Positions 33,710-43,070 of a DNA stretch of 64,000 nt are shown here, one piece after another; position 1 is the stretch's first letter, and every line of letters begins with the position of its first letter. The position numbers and the translations under genes are program-made. A model generated the notes under the pieces. That model did not search any database and was not told where the DNA came from. It was given only the letters and a program-made list of their open reading frames with translations. Source of the stretch: Holophagales bacterium (GTDB lineage Bacteria > Acidobacteriota > Thermoanaerobaculia > Multivoradales > Multivoraceae); the NCBI GenBank assembly GCA_009845425.1, contig VXZQ01000001.1:320363-384362 (forward strand). Reading direction: 5' to 3'.

Positions 33710-35398
33710 TCAGAGCCGGCCGCCGGCCCGGTCGTCCCAGGCGATGAAGGCGGCCGCGCTCAACACCATCAGCAGCACGCCGTAGGCGGCGGCGATCCCC
33801 GTCTCCTGGATCCGGAGGCTGGACTGGATCTCGATCGAGATCGGGCGGGTGTCGTAGGTGTAGAGCACGATCGAGGTCACGAAGTCGCCGAGCATCGTGA
33901 TGAAGGCGAGGCCCGCGCCCGCGATGACCGCCGGCCGGAGCAGCGGCAGCACGATCTGCACGACCGTCCTCAACGCTCCCGCCCCGAGACTCGCGGCCGC
34001 TTCCTCCAGGCGCGGATCGAGTTGACGCAGACCCGCAAAGATGGAACGTCCGGTTAGCGGCAGGGAGCGAACCAGGTACGCCAGCGGCAGGATCCAGAGC
34101 GTGCCCACCAGCACGAAGCGGCCGACCCACGGTGCGTTGACGCTCATCGCCGCGGCGAGCGCGAGAGCGAAGACCGTCCCCGGGATCGCCCAGGGCAGGG
34201 TCATCATCGCCTCCAGCGCCCTTCCCGGCAGGCCGCCGCGCCGGAGCGACAGCCGCGCCGCCATGACGCCGACCACCACCGCCGCCAGTGTCGCCGCGGC
34301 GGCCATCCAGATCGAGTTCAACGCCGGTCGCAGCCGTTCAGTCGATGACAGGAGATCGCCGTAGTTGACGAGCCCGAGCACCGGAGGGAACGCCTCCACC
34401 GTCCACGTGTTCGGCGGCACGAGCGACATCAGGATCAACGTCGCGTGGGGCAGCAGCAGGACACCCGCCAGGATCCAGCCGCCTGCCGCCGCCCCGACCC
34501 GGGCGCCCCGGGTGTGCAGGCGGCGTCGAGCCGGCGGCGTGCCCCGCGCTCCCGACGCCAGGTCCAGTCCCGGATCGATCTTGCGAAGCAGCAGCAACGA
34601 CGCGAACGCGAGTAGAGCCAGCATCGTCGTCTCGACGTAGGCCATGCGCAGCTCGCCGTTCAGCTTCGAGGCCACGATCTGGGTCGTCATCACCCGGAAG
34701 CCGCCACCGAAGATGTAGGGAGCGGAGAACGATCCGAGCGACGTCATGAAGGTAAGGAGAGTCGCTCCGGCCAGCGCCGGCCGGAGCCGCGGCAGGGTCA
34801 CCCGGAAGAGAATCTGCGACCGGCTGGCGCCCAGGCTCTGCGCCGCCTCGATGGCCGCCCCGTCCTGCCCGGACAGCCCCGCCCGGGTGAACAGGTAGAA
34901 GTAGACGTACATCGAGTACGCGTGGACCAGGAGGATCGCCCAGGCCCCGGTCAACCGCCAGGACACGTCGAGCCCCAGGCTCTGGAGCCCGCGCGCCGCC
35001 AGACCGCTCTCGCCGTAGAGAAAGAGAAACGCGATGACGCCGACCAGCGGCGGCAGCGCCACTGGCAGCGCGACCAGCGCGCCGAGCAGGCGCCGGCCCG
35101 GAATCTCGTTCCGCTCGAAGAGGAAGCCCAGCGGCACGCCGATCGCGGCCGCGGCCAGGGTCGACAGGACGGAGATCCACAGCGTCCGCCACATCGCGTT
35201 CCACTCGTCGGCGCGAGTGAAGAAGGATTGGAACGCCTCGGTCGTCGGACCGCCTCCACCGGGGCTGCCGATGCCGAAGGCCTCCGCCGCGACCACGAGC
35301 AGCGGGTAGCCGACGAGCCAGACCAGGAACGCCAGCACCAGCCACGGCATGAGCGACCGGAGCTGCGGCGCCTTGCGACCCGCTCCGGCGGCACTCAA
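33710..35398 (-). CDS. Iron(III)-type ABC transporter permease, fused two-domain
   Basis: 562-residue inner-membrane permease with two binding-protein-dependent transport domains in one chain, as in FbpB/SfuB. Each half has an EAA loop: AAQSLGASRSQILFRVTLP in the first and AAASLGAGALRTVVQIVLP in the second. The start is TTG at 35398, overlapping the stop of the ATPase gene as TTGA, with GGAG 8 bases upstream. It works with the ATPase and binding protein encoded next to it. Iron as substrate is inferred from architecture. Confidence 0.88.
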   Translation of the reverse strand: MSAAGAGRKAPQLRSLMPWLVLAFLVWLVGYPLLVVAAEAFGIGSPGGGGPTTEAFQSFFTRADEWNAMWRTLWISVLSTLAAAAIGVPLGFLFERNEIPGRRLLGALVALPVALPPLVGVIAFLFLYGESGLAARGLQSLGLDVSWRLTGAWAILLVHAYSMYVYFYLFTRAGLSGQDGAAIEAAQSLGASRSQILFRVTLPRLRPALAGATLLTFMTSLGSFSAPYIFGGGFRVMTTQIVASKLNGELRMAYVETTMLALLAFASLLLLRKIDPGLDLASGARGTPPARRRLHTRGARVGAAAGGWILAGVLLLPHATLILMSLVPPNTWTVEAFPPVLGLVNYGDLLSSTERLRPALNSIWMAAAATLAAVVVGVMAARLSLRRGGLPGRALEAMMTLPWAIPGTVFALALAAAMSVNAPWVGRFVLVGTLWILPLAYLVRSLPLTGRSIFAGLRQLDPRLEEAAASLGAGALRTVVQIVLPLLRPAVIAGAGLAFITMLGDFVTSIVLYTYDTRPISIEIQSSLRIQETGIAAAYGVLLMVLSAAAFIAWDDRAGGRL

Positions 35399-36492
35399 GG
35401 ATCGGACTCCGGCGCCGCGGCGAACGCGGCCGGCAGCTCTCCGGCAAGCTGCCGAACGACGCAGGCGCCCCTCAAGCCCGCCCCGGTTCCCGGCATCGCC
35501 ACCTCGACGGTGGGTCCCGCCGACAGCCGCACCGTGTAGAAGCTGTTGCTGCCGGTGAAGCGCTCAGCCTCGATCTCGCCCGAGAGGCCCGATCCCTCGT
35601 CGGTCTCGAGACTCACGGACTCCGGACGAACACAGACGTCCACCCGATCATTCACGGCAAGCTCGTCGCTACTCCGGCAGCGCCAGGCCGGGGCCTCGGG
35701 CTGCGACTCGATGCGCACCGTCAGTTCGTCGCCGCCATGCCGCTCCTTCACGACCCCCGCCAGCACGGAGCAGCGGCCGACGAAGGTGGCCACGAAACGG
35801 GAAGCCGGATCCCGGTAGAGCTCCGCCGGTCCTCCGACCTGCTCCAGACCTCCCTCGTTCAGCAGGCCGATCCGCTCGCCGAGTTCGAAGGCCTCCTCCT
35901 GCTCGTGGGTGACCAGCACGGTCGTGATGCCCGTCTGCTTGACCGTCCGGCGCAGGTCGGCCCGGGTTTCCTCGCGCAGCGCCGGGTCAAGGTTCGAGAG
36001 TGGCTCGTCGAGCAGCAGCACCCGCGGGCGTGGCGCCAGTGCCCGGGCGAGGGCGACCCGCTGCTGCTGGCCGCCCGAAAGCTCAGCGATCCGCCGCTGT
36101 TCGAAGCCGGAGAGGCGTACGAGTTCAAGCATCTCGGCCACCCGGGCCTCCGTCTCGCCCTGCGCCCCGCCGCGGACCTTCAGCCCGAAGGCGACGTTCT
36201 CGGCCACGCTCAGGTGCGGGAACAGCGCATAGCTCTGGAACAGCATGCCGACACCGCGGCGCGCGGGCGGCAGGTGTTCGACCGCCTCGTCAGCGATCAG
36301 CAGCCGCCCCCGGTCGAGTTGCTCGAAGCCCGCCAGCAGACGCAGCATCGTCGTCTTGCCGCTGCCGCTCGGCCCCAGGAGGGCGAAGATCTCGCCGGGC
36401 TCGACGGTCAACGAGACGCCGGCGAGGACGACCGTGTCGTCGAACGCCTTGAAGACGTCGTCGAAACGGACGGAGACCCCGGACCTGGTCAC
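35395..36492 (-). CDS. ABC transporter ATPase, iron/polyamine class
   Basis: 365-residue ATP-binding subunit. Walker A GPSGSGKTT (residues 40-48), Q-loop LFQSYALFPH, signature LSGGQQQRVALARAL, Walker B VLLLDEPLSNLD and the switch His in LVTHEQEEA are all present. The C-terminal third is a TOBE-like regulatory domain (VCVRPESVSLE). The GTG start at 36492 lies 107 bp after the binding-protein gene, and a hairpin repeat sits in that gap. Confidence 0.92.
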   Translation of the reverse strand: MTRSGVSVRFDDVFKAFDDTVVLAGVSLTVEPGEIFALLGPSGSGKTTMLRLLAGFEQLDRGRLLIADEAVEHLPPARRGVGMLFQSYALFPHLSVAENVAFGLKVRGGAQGETEARVAEMLELVRLSGFEQRRIAELSGGQQQRVALARALAPRPRVLLLDEPLSNLDPALREETRADLRRTVKQTGITTVLVTHEQEEAFELGERIGLLNEGGLEQVGGPAELYRDPASRFVATFVGRCSVLAGVVKERHGGDELTVRIESQPEAPAWRCRSSDELAVNDRVDVCVRPESVSLETDEGSGLSGEIEAERFTGSNSFYTVRLSAGPTVEVAMPGTGAGLRGACVVRQLAGELPAAFAAAPESDP

Positions 36493-36540
36493 CCGCGAGC
36501 CAGCTCGTCAGTCATCGGAACTGTCGCCGGATGCCTTCTG

Positions 36541-36567
36541 TCGGTGCGCCGGCCTTCTGGCCGGCAG
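36541..36567. repeat. Hairpin repeat, copy B
   Basis: TCGGTGCGCCGG then CCTTCTGGCCGGCA: an inverted repeat GCCGGCC-TTCT-GGCCGGC, identical over the first 26 bases to copies C and D. Its downstream flank differs from them. It lies in the 106-bp gap between the binding-protein and ATPase genes, where a transcript hairpin could adjust their relative expression. Confidence 0.75.
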
Positions 36568-36598
36568 CCGGGATGACAGCCGCGCCGCCGGGCCCGCC

Positions 36599-37642
36599 TC
36601 ATCCTCCGCCCTGGCCGCGAACGGCCCGGTCCCACTCCGCCATCCACGCGGCGCCGTTCTCCTCGATCATCCGCCAGTCGACCTCGGCACGACGCAGTCG
36701 CGACTGCACGTCGGCGACCCACGGGGCGAGCACCGCCGCATCCAGGTCCTCTCGCGCCGGTAGCCGGAACGCCTCACGCACCGCCAGCCCGAGCGCTTCG
36801 GGCGAACCGAGCCAGTCGAGGAACGCCTCCGCCTCGGCCGGCTGACCGGAGCCCGCGACTACGCCGACGGAGTCCTGGATCACCGCCGTGCCGCTCGCCG
36901 GAAAGCGGTAGGCGATCGGCGCGCCGCGATCGATCAGGGAAAGCGTGTCGGTCATCTCCCAAAGCGTCAGCACGCCCTCCTGGCGGGTCAGCTTCTCGTG
37001 CAGGACCGCCGGGCTGTGGACGTACTCGCGGGTCTGGCCGTCGAGCCGTCGCAGCCAGTCGAAGCCGGCCTCGGTGCTACCGGTTTCGACCACCGAATCG
37101 GAGAGGATCTTGCCGAAGATCGTCCGCATCGTGCCGCTGGCCAGGGGATCGCGGATCACGACCTCGTCATGCCAGCGCTCGTCGAGGAGATCGTCCCAGT
37201 CGGCCGGCGCTTCGTCCTCGCCGATCGCGTCGCGGTTGTAGACGATGATCGTCGGCGTCTGGTACAGCGTGTAGTAGAGCCCCTCCGGATGCCGGTCGGC
37301 CGGATCGAGGGCCCCGGCCCAGGAAGGCTTGGACGGCGCCAGCAGGCCCTCCGCGGCGCCACGCGCCAGGATGGTCGCCGGGCCGCCGAACCAAACGTCC
37401 GCCTGCGGGTTCGCGCGCTCCGAGCGGATCCGGTCGTAGACCTCCTGCGAGCCCATGTCGAGCCAGCGGACGTCGACATCGGGGCGCGCCTGCTCGTACG
37501 CCTGCTCGACGACGGTCAGCAGGTCCCGCCCATGCGGCGAGTAAACGACCAGCGGTGTCCTCCCGTCGCCCCCGCAGCCCCCCACGGCCGCGGCCGCCGC
37601 GAGACAGAAGAGGAGCGATCGACGGGTCAAAGCGGTCCGCAT
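36599..37642 (-). CDS. ABC transporter substrate-binding lipoprotein, iron(III) type
   Basis: 347-residue periplasmic binding protein. A basic start is followed by a hydrophobic stretch and a lipobox VGGC (Cys23), indicating lipoprotein export. The mature part resembles FbpA/FutA-like proteins: PLVVYSPHGRDLLTVVEQAY, SERANPQADVWFGGPATIL, YYTLYQTPTIIVYNRD. The ATG at 37642 is chosen because the upstream open extension lacks export features. First gene of a binding protein-ATPase-permease-MFS run. The ligand is unproven. Confidence 0.88.
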   Translation of the reverse strand: MRTALTRRSLLFCLAAAAAVGGCGGDGRTPLVVYSPHGRDLLTVVEQAYEQARPDVDVRWLDMGSQEVYDRIRSERANPQADVWFGGPATILARGAAEGLLAPSKPSWAGALDPADRHPEGLYYTLYQTPTIIVYNRDAIGEDEAPADWDDLLDERWHDEVVIRDPLASGTMRTIFGKILSDSVVETGSTEAGFDWLRRLDGQTREYVHSPAVLHEKLTRQEGVLTLWEMTDTLSLIDRGAPIAYRFPASGTAVIQDSVGVVAGSGQPAEAEAFLDWLGSPEALGLAVREAFRLPAREDLDAAVLAPWVADVQSRLRRAEVDWRMIEENGAAWMAEWDRAVRGQGGG

Positions 37643-37664
37643 CGGCCGCCAAGTGTACGTCGCG

Positions 37665-37937
37665 TCAGGAAGCCGACGGATTGACCAGACTCGGATGGAA
37701 GCGCCGGAGGTTGCGAAAGTACGTGCGATGGGCCTTCGCGAGCCAGTCGAGGTCAACGGCACCGATATCGCCGGCTTCGGCCACCTGGCCTTCGAGCAGC
37801 CGGCGAGGGTAGACCTTCATCTCGCCTACGACCAGGACCGGCTCGCCGTCTTCGGTGGCGGTCTCCACATGAAGGCCCTCCGCCTCGAGTTCACGCCGGA
37901 GGAGATCTCCCAGGCGCCGGAGAACGTCACCGGGCAC
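37665..37937 (-). CDS. Small uncharacterised protein (90 residues)
   Basis: Not recognised. The GTG at 37937 lies 2 bp after the dehydratase stop, with GAAGG 9 bases upstream, and the frame ends 22 bp before the binding-protein start. The protein is predicted to be alpha/beta, charged and soluble: an N-terminal helix (VLRRLGDLLRRELEAEGL), a strand-turn-strand (GEPVLVVGEMKVYP) and a second helix (WLAKAHRTYFRNLRRF). It probably belongs to the same transcript as the dehydratase and transporter genes. It is deduced from spacing and coding pattern only. Confidence 0.5.
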   Translation of the reverse strand: MPGDVLRRLGDLLRRELEAEGLHVETATEDGEPVLVVGEMKVYPRRLLEGQVAEAGDIGAVDLDWLAKAHRTYFRNLRRFHPSLVNPSAS

Positions 37938-37939
37938 GG

Positions 37940-38905
37940 CTACGCGCCTTCGGGAACCTGGAGAACCCGCCGCAACGTCTCTCCGTCGACATTGCCGCCG
38001 CTGACGACCACCGCGGTCCTCTTGCCGTCGCGTGGTACCGCGCCCTGTAACAGGGCCGCCACGCCGACCGCGCCGCCGCCTTCGACCACCCAGCCCTGCA
38101 CATCGACCAGGAAACGCATCGCCGACGCGATCTGTTCCTCGGCAACAAGCACCACATCGTCCAGGTATCGCTCGCAGATCGGCACCGTCATCGAGCCCGG
38201 CTCGATATCGCCCGAGAGCGCCTCGGCAAGGGTGTTCCACACCTGTGGTCTGTCGCTGTCGTGGAAGACGTTGAACATCGCCGGCGTCGATTCGGCACTC
38301 ACGCCGACCACCTCGACCGCGGGGTTGAGTTCCTTGAGGGCGGTGGCAACGCCGGAAATCAGGCCGCCGCCGCCCACGGGGACCAGCACCCTTTCGACCC
38401 GGGGCAACTCGGAGACGATCTCGACACCGATCGTGCCGGCCCCGGCGATCACCCGCCTGTCGTTGTAGGGCGACAACCAGGTCAAGCCGCCCTGGGCGCG
38501 GCGCAGGGCTTCGGCCTCGGCCTGATCGAAATTGTCACCGAAGAGCACCGCTTCGGCAGCACCGGCGCCGTAGCGGCGTACACCGCTGATCTTCTTCTTC
38601 GGCGTTGCGACGGGCATCAGGATCTGCGCCGATGCACCGCACAGACGCGCGGCGTAAGCGACCGCCATCGCGAAATTGCCCGAAGATGCGGCGACGATGC
38701 CCCGGGCCAGCGCCTCCTCGCTCAGCGACAGCATGGCGTTCAGCGCTCCTCGTATCTTGAACGAGTGCGTCCGATTGGCGTTCTCCAGCTTGAGAAACGT
38801 CCCGGCGCCGAGATCGGCGGCATCTTCGAGCGGTGTCGGCCGCAGCTGATCCTTCAGGCGGTGCTGCGCCCGGACGATGTCGCCGAGGGTCGGGTGGTCT
38901 GTCAT
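37940..38905 (-). CDS. PLP-dependent serine/threonine dehydratase-like enzyme (EutB/BhcB-like)
   Basis: 321-residue fold-type II PLP enzyme. The PLP lysine is Lys50 in HSFKIRGALNAM, the substrate loop is SSGNFAMAVAYAA, and the phosphate-binding glycine loop is VPVGGGGLISG. The length fits catabolic threonine dehydratase, serine racemase, ectoine-utilisation EutB and hydroxyaspartate dehydratase BhcB. It diverges, across only 29 bp, from an ornithine cyclodeaminase-family gene. EutB-EutC and BhcB-BhcD are known pairs of exactly these two families, so a role in amino-acid derivative catabolism is inferred. ATG at 38905. Confidence 0.85.
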   Translation of the reverse strand: MTDHPTLGDIVRAQHRLKDQLRPTPLEDAADLGAGTFLKLENANRTHSFKIRGALNAMLSLSEEALARGIVAASSGNFAMAVAYAARLCGASAQILMPVATPKKKISGVRRYGAGAAEAVLFGDNFDQAEAEALRRAQGGLTWLSPYNDRRVIAGAGTIGVEIVSELPRVERVLVPVGGGGLISGVATALKELNPAVEVVGVSAESTPAMFNVFHDSDRPQVWNTLAEALSGDIEPGSMTVPICERYLDDVVLVAEEQIASAMRFLVDVQGWVVEGGGAVGVAALLQGAVPRDGKRTAVVVSGGNVDGETLRRVLQVPEGA

Positions 38906-38927
38906 GGCGTCGTGGCCGACATAGTAT
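38899..38927 (+). promoter_or_regulatory. Candidate promoter of the cyclodeaminase-family gene
   Basis: TAGTAT (38922-38927) lies 7 bp before the ATG, with CTGTCA (38899-38904) 17 bp upstream inside the start of the divergent gene. With so short a distance the transcript would be nearly leaderless. Consensus match by eye only. Confidence 0.25.
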
Positions 38928-38934
38928 TTTCGGA

Positions 38935-39882
38935 ATGCGATCGGCAGGCCTCGACGAGATCAGATCCGTTCTCGACGTACCCGCCGCCATCGAGTTGATC
39001 GAAGCCGGATTCGTGGCGCTGTCCGGCGGTGCGGCGACGGTTCCTCCGGTCGGCTATCTGGGATTCGACACGCCGCCGGGCGATTGCCATATCAAGTACG
39101 GTCACATCCACGGCGATGAGGTCTTCGTCGTCAAGATCGCCACCGGCTTCCATGAGAACGCCTCGCGAGGTCTTCCCACGGGCCACGGAATGATGATCGT
39201 CCTGTCGGCGGAGACCGGCGAGACGCTGGCCCTGCTGGACGACGCGGGCTACCTGACCGATGTGCGAACCGCCATCGCGGGCTGCATCGCGGCCCGCTAT
39301 CTCGCGCCCGACGCGGTCGAGTGCATCGGCATTGTCGGTGCGGGCATGCAGGCCCGCATGCAACTGGAGTACCTGCGCCATGCGCGCGATTGCAACCGGG
39401 TCCGGGTCTGGGCGCGACGCCCCGAACAGTCGGCGGCGTACCGGAGCGAGCTGTCGGATTCCGGCTTCGATGTTCAGATAGCCGAGACCCTTCAGGACCT
39501 CTGCGAGAACAGCAACCTGATCGTCACCGCGACGGCGGCGAGGACTGCTCTCGTCCGCAGCGAGTGGATCCGGCCGGGCACTCACCTCACCGCGATGGGA
39601 AGCGATGCTCCCGGCAAACAGGAACTGGACCCGGCGTTGTTCGCAAGAGCCGGTGTCTGTGCCGTCGATTCACGGTCGCAGTGCATCGACCACGGAGAGT
39701 CGCACTACGCGGTAGCGGGCGGCCATGTGGCCGAGACCGGTCTCGTCGAACTGGGCGACATCATCGCCGGCAGGGCCAGGGGGCGCTCGGACGAGGACGA
39801 GATCACGATCGCGGATCTGACCGGTGTCGCCGTGCAGGACATTCAGATCGCGAAAGCGGTCTGGCAGGCCTTGAAGGACTAG
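38935..39882 (+). CDS. Ornithine cyclodeaminase/mu-crystallin family imine reductase
   Basis: 315-residue NAD(P)-dependent enzyme. The nucleotide-binding loop is GIVGAGMQARMQLEYL; the substrate half shows KYGHIHGDEVFVVKIATGF and DDAGYLTDVRTA. Members act as ornithine cyclodeaminase, delta1-pyrroline-2-carboxylate reductase, iminosuccinate reductase (BhcD) or EutC. The frame extends upstream, but the ATG at 38935 starts the conserved part and sits just past the divergent gene. Neighbouring proline racemase-family and dehydratase genes make pyrroline-2-carboxylate or iminosuccinate reduction more likely than ornithine deamination. Confidence 0.85.
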   Translation: MRSAGLDEIRSVLDVPAAIELIEAGFVALSGGAATVPPVGYLGFDTPPGDCHIKYGHIHGDEVFVVKIATGFHENASRGLPTGHGMMIVLSAETGETLALLDDAGYLTDVRTAIAGCIAARYLAPDAVECIGIVGAGMQARMQLEYLRHARDCNRVRVWARRPEQSAAYRSELSDSGFDVQIAETLQDLCENSNLIVTATAARTALVRSEWIRPGTHLTAMGSDAPGKQELDPALFARAGVCAVDSRSQCIDHGESHYAVAGGHVAETGLVELGDIIAGRARGRSDEDEITIADLTGVAVQDIQIAKAVWQALKD

Positions 39883-39893
39883 GGGGCCGCCCG

Positions 39894-41342
39894 TCAGCCG
39901 TCGAGACCTGCCACGAGGTCGCGCTCGGACGGGACGCGCCTGAGTTCCTCGTGCCGGGGCCGGTGGGTCTTTTGTGTCAACAACGACACCGCCACCATCG
40001 CGACCAGGCTGAACACCGGGGCCAGCAGCGTGTCCAGGCCGCGGTAGGCATCCGTGACGGCGAAATGAAGCACTAGCCGCGCGGCGCTGCCGGCGAGGAC
40101 GCCGGCGAGCGCCCCGGTCGTGTTCGCCTTGCGCCAGAACAGGCCGAGCAGCAGGGGCACGAAGCAGCCGGCGAGGACGATGTCGAAGGCGAGGATGAGC
40201 AGGACGCCCGGCTCGGGCCGGACGTAGGCGAAGACGACGGCACCGGCCATCGTCGGCAGGGCGATCCAGCGGGAGAAGCGAAGCATCCGCTCGTCGTCCC
40301 AGGTCGACCGGCTGCGGCGCTGCACCAGGTTGCGGGTGATCACGTTCGCCAGGTCGAGCACCACGCCACTCGCCGTCGACATGCTGGCGGCGATGATGCC
40401 CAGCAACACCGCGCCGCCGATCAGCAGCGGCAGGTCGGTGAGCGCCAGGTCGACGAGCAGGGAGGAACCCGCGTCGCGGCCGAAGTAGTGGGCGGAGAGG
40501 CCGATCAGCGAAACCGTGAGACCGACGACGAGGGTCAATCCCCCGGCGACGTAGCAGCCGCGCTTCGCCGAACGGCCCGAATCGGCCGAGATCATCCGCT
40601 GGATGAAGTCGATAGCGACGATGTCGCCCAGCGCCAGCGACCCCAGAGCCGCCCAGTTGACGAGCGCGCCGCTCTCGCGCGAGAAGAGGCCCGCGAAGCT
40701 CATCGCACCTTCGGGGGCGGCGCTCAGCAGCGTGCCCCAGCCGTGGCTACCGCCGAGCCAGACGAAGGCCAAGGCGATGCTGACGATGAAGATGGAGACC
40801 TGGAGCACACTCGTCGCGATCGTGGCGTAGAGACCGCCCGAGACCGCGTAGGCGAGGATGCAGAGCGCGACGGCGACCAGCATGGCGAGGTAGGGCGCTC
40901 CGAAGACGAGTTCGAACAGCAGGCCAAGGCCCGCCAGGTTGCCCGCGACCAGGACGACGTTGCTCAGCAGCATGAGGCACGCGGCCAAGGTCTCGGTCGG
41001 GACGCTGTAGCGACGCCGGTAGAAGTCGGCCAGGGTCATCAGCCGCATGCGGTGCAGCGGCTCGGCGAACCATGTACCGGCAATGAACAGGCACAGGGCA
41101 AGCCCGACCGGGATCACGGCGCCGGCCCAGAATCCGCCCGAGTGGACGAGCGACGCGTTGCCCACCGAGCCGTTCGCGTCGAACGCCTGGGCGCAGAGCG
41201 TGATGCCGACGACGCCGACCGGCATCGCGTTGCCGGCGACGTAGTAGTTCGTCGCCCGGCCGCGGATCTTCGCGTAGGTGCGGACCCCTATGAACAGCGT
41301 GAGGGCAACGAAGAGGAGAACGGCGATGCCGATCGCGGACAC
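39894..41342 (-). CDS. Sodium:solute symporter (SSS family)
   Basis: 482-residue membrane protein with about thirteen hydrophobic helices and SSS marks: NYYVAGNAMPVGVVGITLCA at the N-terminus, YAVSGGLYATIATSVLQ in helix 5, and IIAASMSTASGVVLDLANV in helix 8. The family includes the proline carrier PutP. The substrate is unproven, but the gene lies between imine-reductase and racemase genes. The start is GTG at 41342. Convergent with the upstream cyclodeaminase gene (11-bp gap) and divergent from the peptidase gene. Confidence 0.88.
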   Translation of the reverse strand: MSAIGIAVLLFVALTLFIGVRTYAKIRGRATNYYVAGNAMPVGVVGITLCAQAFDANGSVGNASLVHSGGFWAGAVIPVGLALCLFIAGTWFAEPLHRMRLMTLADFYRRRYSVPTETLAACLMLLSNVVLVAGNLAGLGLLFELVFGAPYLAMLVAVALCILAYAVSGGLYATIATSVLQVSIFIVSIALAFVWLGGSHGWGTLLSAAPEGAMSFAGLFSRESGALVNWAALGSLALGDIVAIDFIQRMISADSGRSAKRGCYVAGGLTLVVGLTVSLIGLSAHYFGRDAGSSLLVDLALTDLPLLIGGAVLLGIIAASMSTASGVVLDLANVITRNLVQRRSRSTWDDERMLRFSRWIALPTMAGAVVFAYVRPEPGVLLILAFDIVLAGCFVPLLLGLFWRKANTTGALAGVLAGSAARLVLHFAVTDAYRGLDTLLAPVFSLVAMVAVSLLTQKTHRPRHEELRRVPSERDLVAGLDG

Positions 41343-41382
41343 GAAGGGCAGTGTAGTGGCGGAGTGATCCCGGCGCCGCCTG

Positions 41383-41388
41383 TATAGT
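41383..41388 (+). promoter_or_regulatory. Candidate -10 element upstream of the M28 peptidase operon
   Basis: TATAGT lies 38 bp before the GTG at 41427, in the divergent gap with the symporter gene. No convincing -35 is seen at the right distance. GGAGG at 41410-41414 follows. Confidence 0.3.
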
Positions 41389-41426
41389 GCCGAACGACCA
41401 GTAGACCGCGGAGGCTAGAAGACTCG

Positions 41427-43040
41427 GTGATCGCGCGCGGTGTCAACCGGATGCCCGCCCTCGTCGCTCTCGCGGCGACGCTCGTGGCGTGCGGGGTCCC
41501 GGCCGGCGAAGAGGGCGCCAGCGGATCGGCCGCCTCCCCGGAGACAGTCGACCTCGATGTCGTCGCCGAACTCCGCGACGAGGGATTCAACCGCTCCCGC
41601 GTCATGGAGTTCGCCCACGTCCTGACCGACCTCTACGGCCCCAGGTACGCGAACTCCCCCTCCTACGACGGCGCCGCCAGTTGGGCTCGCGACACCCTGG
41701 AGGAGTTCGGTCTCCAGGCGACGCTCGATCCCTGGGGCGAGTACGGCTACGCCTGGGAGAACCGCCACACTTCGGTTCACATCACGGCACCGCAGTACCA
41801 GCCGGTCATCGGCTACGCGCAGCCGGGTACCCGGAGCACGGACGGCAAGGTAGCCGGACCGGTCGGCGCGGTCGACCTCACGGACATCCGGACGCGGGAC
41901 GACCTGAACGCGCTGGAAGGGCGGGTCGAGACGTCGATCCTGCTCATCTCGCCCGAACGGGAGCTGGTGCCCAACTTCTCGCCGCAGGCGGTCCGGCTCT
42001 CCGACGAGGAACTCAGCGCCATGACCCGCCTCGAGATCGACCCGCGGAACAACCCCAGCCAGTCGACGGACGACGACGAGGCCGAACCGGAACTCTCCCG
42101 CCACGACATCGAGACGTTCCTGGAGCAGCAGGGCGTCGCGGTCCTGGTCGAGATCGGCAGCACCAACGTGGGGCCGATGGACAAGGGAATCGTCCACGTC
42201 TCGGGCGACGGCCCCCTGCCGCTGGACGAACCGGTGCCGATGCCACGGGTCGTCGTCGCGGCCGAGCACTACAACCGGATGATGCGGCTGCTGGCCGCCG
42301 GAACGCCGGTCGAGATGGAGATCGAGGTCCGCAACGTCCTCAGCGCCGACGATCCCCTCGACTACAACGTGATCGCCGACCTCCCGGGCGGCGACCTGGC
42401 CCACGAGGTCGTGATGATCGGCGGCCACCTGGACGCGGAGCCGGCCGGCACCGGCGCCACCGACAACGCCTCCGGAAGCGCGATCGTGATGGAAGCGATG
42501 CGCCTGCTACAGGCAGCCGGCCTCGAACCCCGTCGCACGATCCGGGCCGCGCTCTGGGGCGCCGAGGAGAGCGGCCTGCTCGGCTCTCGGGCCTACGTCC
42601 GCGAGCACTTCGGCGACCCGGAGGCGACCGAGAAGCCCGCCGCCCACGCGAATCTCTCGGTCTACTTCAACGTCGACTGGTACGGCCGCTTCCGCGGCAT
42701 GTACTTGCAGGGCAACGACGCCTCCCGGCCGATCTTCGAGGCCTGGATGGAACCCTTCCACGACGTGGGCATGTCCTGGATCGTGCCCGGCAACACCGGC
42801 GGGACGGACCACATGGCCTTTCTCGAAGCTGGGCTGCAGGGCTACCAGTTCATCCAGGACGACCTTGAGTTCTTCAACGCGACGTTCCACACGAACATGG
42901 ACGTCTACGACCGTCTGATCGCCGACGACCTCAGGCAGGCGTCCGTCATCCTGGCCAGCTTCGCCTACCATGCCGCGATGCGCGATGAACTCTTCCCGCG
43001 CGCCGACGGCCTCAGCAACGGGCGTCGCTGGCACAAGTAG
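41427..43040 (+). CDS. M28 family zinc aminopeptidase, lipoprotein
   Basis: 537-residue exported metallopeptidase. The N-terminus is a signal with lipobox LVAC (Cys22). The catalytic domain occupies the C-terminal half: zinc ligands His334 and Asp346 (GGHLDAE, ATDNASGSA), general base Glu380/381 in LWGAEESGLLGS, a later acidic residue in YFNVDWYG, and His in FHTNMDVYD. A protease-associated-like region lies before it. Such enzymes trim N-terminal residues from peptides outside the cytoplasm. The start is GTG at 41427; ATG at codon 9 is the alternative. First gene of a long plus-strand run with amino-acid-converting enzymes and a TRAP importer. Confidence 0.88.
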   Translation: MIARGVNRMPALVALAATLVACGVPAGEEGASGSAASPETVDLDVVAELRDEGFNRSRVMEFAHVLTDLYGPRYANSPSYDGAASWARDTLEEFGLQATLDPWGEYGYAWENRHTSVHITAPQYQPVIGYAQPGTRSTDGKVAGPVGAVDLTDIRTRDDLNALEGRVETSILLISPERELVPNFSPQAVRLSDEELSAMTRLEIDPRNNPSQSTDDDEAEPELSRHDIETFLEQQGVAVLVEIGSTNVGPMDKGIVHVSGDGPLPLDEPVPMPRVVVAAEHYNRMMRLLAAGTPVEMEIEVRNVLSADDPLDYNVIADLPGGDLAHEVVMIGGHLDAEPAGTGATDNASGSAIVMEAMRLLQAAGLEPRRTIRAALWGAEESGLLGSRAYVREHFGDPEATEKPAAHANLSVYFNVDWYGRFRGMYLQGNDASRPIFEAWMEPFHDVGMSWIVPGNTGGTDHMAFLEAGLQGYQFIQDDLEFFNATFHTNMDVYDRLIADDLRQASVILASFAYHAAMRDELFPRADGLSNGRRWHK

Positions 43041-43070
43041 CCGCGGGATCGGCCGGAGGCAGGAGCACTC

